DNA of 20,258 nucleotides. Source: Hypericibacter sp050729195 (GTDB taxonomy: Bacteria > Pseudomonadota > Alphaproteobacteria > Dongiales > Dongiaceae). Within the stretch, counting starts at the first letter, position 1; each line of letters starts with the position of its first letter. Under the pieces are notes generated by a model. It did not search any database. It saw only the letters and a program-made list of their open reading frames with translations, and was not told the origin of the DNA. The position numbers and the translations under genes were made by a program. The stretch is from positions 1 through 20,258 of the forward strand of contig NZ_JBOHKS010000201.1 of NCBI RefSeq assembly GCF_050729195.1, in the 5' to 3' direction. Of this stretch, positions 15,701 through 20,258 are shown piece by piece.

Positions 15701-17267
15701 AGAGCACGGCGAGCGGCGTGTCGTCGCCCATCGAGCCCACCGGCTCCTTGGCGTCCTCGACCATCGGATGGAGCACCAGCTCGAGATCCTCGATCGAGAG
15801 GCCGGCCGAGAGCTGGCGGCGGCGCAATTCTTCCTTCTCGAAGGAAGCGGGCTTGCCCGGCTTCGCCTTCAGGAGATCGTCGATGACGGAGATGTTCTCG
15901 ACCCACTCCGAGAAGGAGGCGCCGCTCACCAGCTTGTCGACGATCTCGTCATGGTCGTAGAAGCGGCCGGCCTTGAGGTCGATCGCGATCATCTGGCCCG
16001 GCCCGAGCCGGCCCTTGCGCGCGATCTTGGATTCGTCGAGCCGCACCATGCCGGTCTCGGAACCGGCCACCAGCATCCCGTCCTCGGTCAGCGCGTAACG
16101 CAGCGGCCGCAGGCCGTTGCGGTCCATCGCCGCCACCACCCAATTGCCGCCGACGCCGCAGATCGCGGCCGGCCCGTCCCAGGGCTCCATCACCGAGTTG
16201 CAGTAGCTGTAAAAGTCGCGATGGGCTTCCGGCATCGTCACGCGGCCGGCCCAGCTGTCGGGGATCAACAGGCATTTCACCATCGGCAGTGTGCGGCCCA
16301 CACCCACCATCGCCTCGAACACATTGTCGAGGCAGGCCGAGTCCGAGCCGCCCGGCTGGATGATCGGCTTGATCTCCGGCATATGGTCGCCGTAAGCAGC
16401 GGCGGCCATGCGGGTCTCGTGCGCCTTCATCCAGTTGACGTTGCCTTTGAGCGTGTTGATCTCGCCGTTATGCGCGATCACGCGGAAAGGCTGCGCCAGA
16501 TGCCAGGTCGGAAAGGTGTTGGTCGAATAGCGCTGGTGATAGATCGCGAAATTCGAGACGAAGCGCTGGTCGAGCAGGTCGGGATAGAAGGAGGTGAGCT
16601 GCTCGGCGAGGAACATGCCCTTGTAGATGACCGAACGGCAGGAGAGCGAGCAGATATAGACCTCCTTGATGCTCTCCTCGAGCGCCGCCTTCTCGATGCG
16701 CCGGCGGATGATGTAGAGGTCGTTCTCGAAGGCCTCCTCGTCCTTGTCGCGATTGTTGCAGACGAGGATCTGCTCGATCTCGGGGCGCGTCGCATTGGCC
16801 TTCTCGCCGATGATCTCGATATTCACCGGGACCTGGCGCCAGCCATAGATGGTGTAGCCGTAACCCAGGATCTCGCGCTCGACGATGACGCGGCAGCGCT
16901 CCTGGGCGCCGAGATCGGTGCGCGGCAGGAACACCATGCCGACGCCGAGCCTGCCCGGGCCCACGACATTGCCGGAGCCGCGGATATGATCCTTGAAGAA
17001 TTCCTGCGGGATCTGGAGATGGATGCCCGCGCCGTCGCCGGTCTTGCCGTCGGCATCGACGGCGCCTCTGTGCCAGACAGACTTCAGGGCTGCAATGCCG
17101 GCCTCGACCACGGCGCGGCGCGGCTTGCCGTCGATGGCGGCGATGAGGCCGACACCGCAGGCATCATGCTCCTCGGCCGGGTCATAGAGACCCTGCTCGG
17201 CCAGATGCGCGGCATTGACGCGCCATTGCTCGATGAAATCTTCGCCGGATTGGGTCTGGTCGGTCAT
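12714..17267 (-). CDS. gltB: glutamate synthase (NADPH) large (alpha) subunit
   Basis: A 1517-residue protein that makes glutamate from glutamine and 2-oxoglutarate (GOGAT). Residues 1-36 are a propeptide. Cys37 in HDACGVG becomes the N-terminal nucleophile of the class II glutaminase domain (about 37-435), which includes RYSTNTFPTWHLAQPFR and HNGEINTLKGN. A central domain (about 480-800) leads to the FMN-binding synthase barrel (about 860-1230) with AKPGEGGQLPAFKV and ISGHVGGTGASPLSS. The [3Fe-4S] ligands are Cys1140, Cys1146 and Cys1151 in CIMVRQCHSNTC. The C-terminal glycine-repeat beta-helix spans about 1270-1460. Ammonia is channelled from the glutaminase to the synthase site. ATG 17267 has GAGG eight bases upstream; ATG 17327 would run into the GST gene. 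It is the last gene of the gltD-GST-gltB unit. Confidence 0.98.
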   Translation of the reverse strand: MTDQTQSGEDFIEQWRVNAAHLAEQGLYDPAEEHDACGVGLIAAIDGKPRRAVVEAGIAALKSVWHRGAVDADGKTGDGAGIHLQIPQEFFKDHIRGSGNVVGPGRLGVGMVFLPRTDLGAQERCRVIVEREILGYGYTIYGWRQVPVNIEIIGEKANATRPEIEQILVCNNRDKDEEAFENDLYIIRRRIEKAALEESIKEVYICSLSCRSVIYKGMFLAEQLTSFYPDLLDQRFVSNFAIYHQRYSTNTFPTWHLAQPFRVIAHNGEINTLKGNVNWMKAHETRMAAAAYGDHMPEIKPIIQPGGSDSACLDNVFEAMVGVGRTLPMVKCLLIPDSWAGRVTMPEAHRDFYSYCNSVMEPWDGPAAICGVGGNWVVAAMDRNGLRPLRYALTEDGMLVAGSETGMVRLDESKIARKGRLGPGQMIAIDLKAGRFYDHDEIVDKLVSGASFSEWVENISVIDDLLKAKPGKPASFEKEELRRRQLSAGLSIEDLELVLHPMVEDAKEPVGSMGDDTPLAVLSERYRGLHHYFRQNFSQVTNPPIDSLRESRVMTLKTRLGNLGNILDQDESQCRLLQLESPVLLTAEFEAMRAYMGSSAVEVDCTFPVGAPGENNEHALRDALALIRRQAEDGVRGGAVHVILSDEKAGPGRVAIPMILATGAVHTHLHRQQLRTFTSLNVRSGECIDVHHFAVLIGVGATTINAYLAEASIADRHRRGLFAGKSLEEGLLRFKEAVDQGLLKVMSKMGIAVVSSYRGGGNFEALGLSRTLVAEFFPDMPSRLSGIGLPGIQQKLMELHERAWREDVTALPVGGFYRYRRSGDSHAWEAGLIHTLQSAVASESYQTYKRYSEGVEKLPPVALRDLLGFREGRTGISIDEVESITEIRKRFVTPGMSLGALSPEAHGTLNVAMNRIGAKSDSGEGGEDPERFRPRPNGDNFNSAIKQIASGRFGVTAEYLNNCREIEIKVAQGAKPGEGGQLPAFKVTAEIAKLRHATAGVSLISPPPHHDIYSIEDLAQLIYDLKQVNPDAKVGVKLVARSGIGTIAAGVAKAKADVILISGHVGGTGASPLSSIKFAGVPWEMGLSETHQVLTLNRLRHRVKLRTDGGIKTGRDVVIAAMLGAEEFGIGTASLVAMGCIMVRQCHSNTCPVGVCTQDPALRQKFTGSAEKVVNLFSFIAEEVREILSLLGFRKLDEVIGRTDLLRQVSRGSAALDDLDFNPLLARADPGDYPRFCTLEGRNEVPDTLDKQMIADARALFEDGEKMQLQYNVRNTQRAIGTRFSSLVTRRFGMTGLKPGHVTVRLRGSAGQSLGAFAVQGLKLEVLGDANDYVGKGLSGATIVVRPLPSSPLVTNENAIIGNTVLYGATAGKLFAAGTAGERFAVRNSGAETVVEGCGSNGCEYMTGGTAVILGPVGDNFAAGMTGGMVFVYDPEGALPSRINADSVLFQRLGSNYWEARLKGLVEEHVRETQSRFAMSLLNDWHLERDGFWQVVPKEMVALLPHPLEDSAAEMRA

Positions 17268-17323
17268 CGGCAAGTCCTCGGAACAAAGAAGGCTGTCAGG
17301 GTCGTCAGTCGGGCATGGCGGCG

Positions 17324-17947
17324 TCACGCCGCCTTGGCCGGCTTCCAGGTGATCGGCACATGGCGCGGCATGGCCGCGATGCGGTCGATCCAGCCGCGGA
17401 TCGCGGGATAGGGCTTCATGTCGAAGCCGCCTTCATGGGCGACATGGGTGTAGGCGAAGAGCGCGATGTCGGCGAGGCCGAAGCGGCCGCCCACGAACCA
17501 GGGCTGGCGCGCCAGATGCTGCTCCATCACGGCGAGCGCGGCATTGCCCTTGGCCAGTTTTTCCGGCACCTGCTTCTCACGGTCGGGCGTCAGGCCGAAG
17601 CCCACATGCTTCCAGGCGCGCAGCACCGCGACATAGGGCTCGTGACTGTACTGTTCGAAGAACATCCATTGCAGCGTGCGGGCGCGGTCGAGCCGCGAGG
17701 CCGGCGCCAGATCGGTGCCTTCGGCGAGATACCAGGCGATGGCGTTCGATTCCGCGAGGAAGCTGCCATCCTCGAGCTCGAGCGTCGGGATGCGGCCGTT
17801 GGGATTGCGCTTGAGGAAGTCGGGCGTGCGCGTCTCGCCCTTGAGGATGTCGCATTCGACCAGCTCGAAGGGGATCCCCAGGGTGCGCAGCGCGAGCCGC
17901 ACCTTGTAGCCATTGCCGGAGTCGAGGAAATCATAGAGACGCAACAT
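17324..17947 (-). CDS. glutathione S-transferase family protein within the glutamate synthase operon
   Basis: A 207-residue GST. The N-domain opens MLRLYDFLDSGNGYKVRLAL, with Ser10 the likely glutathione-activating residue, then NPNGRIPTLELEDGSFLAES with the cis-Pro and SNAIAWYLAEG at the glutathione site. The helical C-domain includes QPWFVGGRFGLADIALFAYT. It is cytosolic with unknown substrate. ATG 17947 has GGGGAG nine bases upstream. The gene lies 14 bases after the gltD stop and 56 bases before the gltB start, all on the same strand, so it is almost certainly co-transcribed with both. It resembles the GST at 8120-8788 only at family level. Confidence 0.92.
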   Translation of the reverse strand: MLRLYDFLDSGNGYKVRLALRTLGIPFELVECDILKGETRTPDFLKRNPNGRIPTLELEDGSFLAESNAIAWYLAEGTDLAPASRLDRARTLQWMFFEQYSHEPYVAVLRAWKHVGFGLTPDREKQVPEKLAKGNAALAVMEQHLARQPWFVGGRFGLADIALFAYTHVAHEGGFDMKPYPAIRGWIDRIAAMPRHVPITWKPAKAA

Positions 17948-17961
17948 CGCAGATCGCTCCC

Positions 17962-19413
17962 CTATTCCGCCGCCGTGGCGCTGCGGCCGCCTTCCTTGGC
18001 GACCAGATAGCGCTGGATCGCCGCTGCCGCGTCGCGCCCGTCACGGATCGCCCAGACCACGAGCGAAGCGCCGCGCACGACGTCGCCCGCCGCGAACACG
18101 CCGTCGAGATTGGTCGCCATGCGCTTCCAGTCGAGCTTGACCGAGCCCCAGCGTGTGACTTCGAGATCGGGCGCGCCCATCGCTTTCGGCAGATCTTCCG
18201 GATCGAAGCCCAGCGCCTTGATCGCGAGATCGGCCGGGATCTGGAAATGCGAACCTTCGATCGGCCGCGGCTGCTGGCGGCCGGTGGCGTCGGCGATGCC
18301 GAGATGGATGCGCTGGGCGCGCACCGCCGCGACGCGGTTCGGCTCGCCGCCGACAAAGGCTTCCGGCTGTGCCAGCCAGACGAACTCCACGCCTTCCTCT
18401 TCGGCATGCGCCACCTCGCGCTGCGAGCCCGGCATGTTGGCGCGGTCGCGGCGATAGAGGCATTTGACCGAGAGCGCGCCCTGGCGCACCGCGGTGCGCA
18501 CGCAATCCATCGCCGTATCGCCGCCGCCGATCACCACGACATTCTTGCCGCGCGCATCGAGCATGCCTTCGGCGAAGGCCGGCACATGGTCGCCCAGCGA
18601 GGTGCGGTTGCTCGCGGTCAGATAGTCGAGCGCCGGCACGATATGGCCGAGGCCGACGCCGGGCGCCTGGATATCGCGCGCCTTGTAGACGCCGCAGGCG
18701 ATCAGGATCGCGTCGTGGCGCCGGCGCAGCCCCTCGAGCGAGGCGTCGCGTCCGACCTCGAAATTGAGCTTGAAGGTGACGCCTTCCGCGACCAACAAGG
18801 CCGCGCGGCGTTGAACGACTTCCTTCTCGAGCTTGAAGTTGGGGATGCCATAGATCAGCAGCCCGCCCGCCCGGTCGTAGCGGTCATAGATCGTCACCTG
18901 ATAGCCCTGGCGGCGCAGCTCCTCGGCGGCAGCAAGGCCAGCCGGGCCCGCACCCACGATGCCGACCGTCTGGCGGCGCTGCTGGCGCGCCTTGACCGGC
19001 TTGACCCAGCCCTTCTCCCAGGCGGTGTCGGTGATGAATTTCTCGATGGCGCCGATGGTGACGGTGCCGTGGCCCGCCTGCTCGATGACGCAATTGCCTT
19101 CGCAGAGCCGGTCTTGCGGGCAGATGCGCCCGCAGATCTCGGGGAAGTTGTTGGTCGAGGAGGAAACCTCATAGGCCTCTTCCAGCCGCCCCTCGGCCGC
19201 GAGCTTCAGCCAGTCGGGGATGTTGTTATGGACCGGGCAATGGACCTGGCAGAAAGGCACGCCGCATTGCGAGCAGCGGCTGGCCTGGTCGGCCGCCTGC
19301 GCCGGGGCGAAGTCCGCATAGATCTCGTCGAAATCCTCGCGCCGCGCCTCGGCCCCACGCTTTTCCGGCATGGACCGACCCAAGGTCACGAAGCGCAGCA
19401 TCTTGGCCGTCAT
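17962..19413 (-). CDS. gltD: glutamate synthase (NADPH) small (beta) subunit
   Basis: A 483-residue flavoprotein that takes electrons from NADPH and passes them through FAD and [4Fe-4S] clusters to the FMN of GltB. The N-terminal cysteine region holds two sets: Cys47/50/55/59 (CSQCGVPFCQVHCP) and Cys94/98/104/108 (CGRICPQDRLCEGNC). The FAD Rossmann loop is GIVGAGPAGLAAAE (Gly154, 156, 159), and the NADPH loop is VVVIGGGDTAMDCVR (about 293-306). The C-terminal FAD-binding stretch GVFAAGDVVRGASLVVWAI is intact. ATG 19413 has AGAGGG five bases upstream. The downstream genes are a GST and gltB. Divergent uppP starts 387 bases away, and the gap between them probably carries the promoters of both. 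Confidence 0.97.
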   Translation of the reverse strand: MTAKMLRFVTLGRSMPEKRGAEARREDFDEIYADFAPAQAADQASRCSQCGVPFCQVHCPVHNNIPDWLKLAAEGRLEEAYEVSSSTNNFPEICGRICPQDRLCEGNCVIEQAGHGTVTIGAIEKFITDTAWEKGWVKPVKARQQRRQTVGIVGAGPAGLAAAEELRRQGYQVTIYDRYDRAGGLLIYGIPNFKLEKEVVQRRAALLVAEGVTFKLNFEVGRDASLEGLRRRHDAILIACGVYKARDIQAPGVGLGHIVPALDYLTASNRTSLGDHVPAFAEGMLDARGKNVVVIGGGDTAMDCVRTAVRQGALSVKCLYRRDRANMPGSQREVAHAEEEGVEFVWLAQPEAFVGGEPNRVAAVRAQRIHLGIADATGRQQPRPIEGSHFQIPADLAIKALGFDPEDLPKAMGAPDLEVTRWGSVKLDWKRMATNLDGVFAAGDVVRGASLVVWAIRDGRDAAAAIQRYLVAKEGGRSATAAE

Positions 19414-19447
19414 GGCTTCCCTCTCGGCACTCTCCTGCCTCGCGGGG

Positions 19448-19470
19448 GCCGGCCCGGGACGGGGGCCGGC
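19448..19470 (-). other. GC-rich hairpin in the gltD leader
   Basis: GCCGGCCC (19448-19455) pairs perfectly with GGGCCGGC (19463-19470) around a 7-base loop, ending 34 bases before the gltD start. The string ACGGGGGCCGGC here also occurs in the right arm of the palindrome at 8037-8094, but that may be chance in GC-rich DNA. A leader role is possible but unproven. Confidence 0.35.
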
Positions 19471-19544
19471 GGCGATAGGGCATGGGAAGCGACCTATAGG
19501 GCATCAAGCCCCGGAAGGCGAGGGTTTTTTCATTATTAGGACAG

Positions 19545-19561
19545 TAAAATTGACTATTTTA
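19545..19561. promoter_or_regulatory. AT-rich palindrome in the gltD-uppP intergenic region, candidate operator/promoter
   Basis: TAAAAT-TGACT-ATTTTA is a perfect 6-bp inverted repeat with a 5-base spacer, inside an AT-rich island (about 19525-19565). TAAAAT matches five of six bases of a -10 box on either strand, and TTGACT (19550-19555) resembles a -35 box on the + strand. No well-spaced partner was found for either, so it could equally be a regulator-binding site. It lies 132 bases upstream of gltD. Confidence 0.4.
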
Positions 19562-19660
19562 GGGCGCACAGCATGACCGGGAGGCCAAATTCAGATTCCC
19601 ACATGGCCGCGGCGTCATATTTAAGACCGAAATGAGACTATTTACTAACTGGCGCTCACT

Positions 19661-19727
19661 TGGGTTCGGAACCCATTGATGCTAAGCCCTGATTCGCCGC
19701 TGACGGGGTGCCAACCCCGAGTCGGCG
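19661..19727 (+). other. two tandem stem-loops upstream of uppP
   Basis: The first stem is TGGGTT/AACCCA with a CGG loop (19661-19675). The second is a two-tier hairpin: CGCCG (19695-19699) pairs with CGGCG (19723-19727), then an internal loop, then CGGGGT (19704-19709) pairs with ACCCCG (19714-19719) around GCCA. They end 73 bases before the uppP start. They may be an RNA leader structure or a small RNA. No known riboswitch class was recognised. The rest of 19414-19800 holds no convincing gene. Confidence 0.4.
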
Positions 19728-19800
19728 CAATCTCTGGCGCCCGGGCCTCCCGCCGGAAGACCCGAAGCCGCCGCGTTCGATCTGGGGAGTCCATTCGACC

Positions 19801-20258
19801 GTGAGCCTGCTCCAACTCGTCGTCCTGGCCATCGTCCAGGGCATCACCGAATTCCTGCCGGTCAGCTCCTCCGGCCACCTGATCCTGGTCCCGCATTTCT
19901 TCAACTGGCCCGACCAGGGGCTGGCGATCGACGTCTCGGCCCATGTCGGCACGCTGGCCGCGGTGCTGATCTATTTCTGGCGCGATGTCGGACGGATGAT
20001 CGCGGGCCTGGCCAAGCTGGTGACGGGCCGCTTCGACGCCGGCGCCAAGCTCGCGCTCTATCTGATTGTCGCGACCATCCCGGCGCTGATCGTCGGATTC
20101 CTCGCCGAGCATTATGGCCAGGATATGTTGCGCCGCGTCGACGTCATCGCCTTCGCCATGATCGGATTTGCCATCGTGCTCTTCATCGCCGACCGCGCCG
20201 GCGCCACGGTGCGCCGCGTGGAGGACATGACGATCGGGCAGGCGCTCATCATCGGCGT
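19801..20258 (+). CDS. uppP: undecaprenyl-diphosphatase (partial, N-terminal 152 residues)
   Basis: The N-terminal part of UppP/BacA, the inner-membrane enzyme that removes a phosphate from undecaprenyl diphosphate to recycle the carrier lipid for peptidoglycan and other surface polymers. Overproduction of this family gives bacitracin resistance. VQGITEFLPVSSSGHLILV holds the conserved motif with Glu17 and the serine cluster. Hydrophobic helices follow (for example GTLAAVLIYFW, YLIVATIPALIVGFL, IAFAMIGFAIVLFIA). GTG at 19801 is the likely start, giving the family's usual (M)SLLQ N-terminus, with GGGGAG 11 bases upstream. The gene runs off the right edge before the second conserved arginine/serine motif. 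Confidence 0.93.
   Translation, partial: MSLLQLVVLAIVQGITEFLPVSSSGHLILVPHFFNWPDQGLAIDVSAHVGTLAAVLIYFWRDVGRMIAGLAKLVTGRFDAGAKLALYLIVATIPALIVGFLAEHYGQDMLRRVDVIAFAMIGFAIVLFIADRAGATVRRVEDMTIGQALIIG

Noticed and set aside
13308..17411. A 1367-codon open frame antisense to gltB
   Set aside because: It is a mirror of the gltB frame in GC-rich DNA, where stop codons are rare on the opposite strand. The product is low-complexity Arg/His/Ala-rich with no recognisable domain, while gltB is unmistakable.
18247..19539. A 430-codon open frame antisense to gltD
   Set aside because: Shadow of gltD with no recognisable motif.
19414..19560. Sigma-54 (NtrA) promoter for gltD
   Set aside because: No GG-N10-GC element of the TGGCAC-N5-TTGC type was found on the gltD strand.
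19661..19675. tRNA T-arm resemblance of TGGGTTCGGAACCCA
   Set aside because: The loop has only three bases, and no acceptor, D or anticodon stem surrounds it.
1..20258. CRISPR array, insertion sequence, integrase or prophage
   Set aside because: No regularly spaced repeats, transposase or integrase motifs, or phage genes were found.

Overview
The window is chromosomal DNA from a GC-rich alphaproteobacterium. A Rhodospirillales-type organism (Azospirillum/Dongia/Inquilinus relatives) is the best guess. The reasons are a GltB with a 36-residue leader before its catalytic Cys, as in the Azospirillum enzyme, a thrS-infC pair, a divergent gltD/uppP pair, and a large palindromic repeat of the kind seen between genes in this order. 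The species is inferred, not shown.

Layout. Positions 1-5311 are all on the minus strand. In transcription order they hold a GT4-family glycosyltransferase, thrS, infC, a small membrane protein and a Rieske/flavodoxin-fold fusion that runs off the left edge. A + strand alpha/beta hydrolase starts at 5384 and overlaps tail-to-tail by 50 bases with an atypical SDR. The SDR is divergent from a secreted TPR protein. The TPR protein converges with a glutathione S-transferase, and a large hairpin repeat lies between them. From 8864 to 12689 everything is on the + strand: an ECF sigma factor overlapping its RskA-like anti-sigma factor, a Tat/lipobox ferritin-like protein, a GC-rich repeat with G-quadruplex potential, a membrane-targeted c-type cytochrome, and an unrecognised secreted protein with lower GC. 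From 19413 back to 12714, on the minus strand, is a glutamate synthase locus ordered gltD, GST, gltB. A non-coding stretch of about 390 bases with several palindromes separates gltD from uppP (+), which is cut by the right edge.

Functions. The core genes cover translation (ThrRS, IF-3), ammonia assimilation (GOGAT) and cell-wall lipid carrier recycling (UppP). The accessory genes lean towards redox and stress: two GSTs, the Rieske-flavin fusion, an ECF/anti-sigma pair, a ferritin-like protein and a cytochrome c. No CRISPR array, transposase, phage gene, rRNA or tRNA was seen. The points most worth a second look are an AUC start codon for infC, the Rieske-flavodoxin fusion, the GST inside the gltDB operon, the sigma/anti-sigma/ferritin-like/cytochrome cluster, and the structured gltD-uppP intergenic region.
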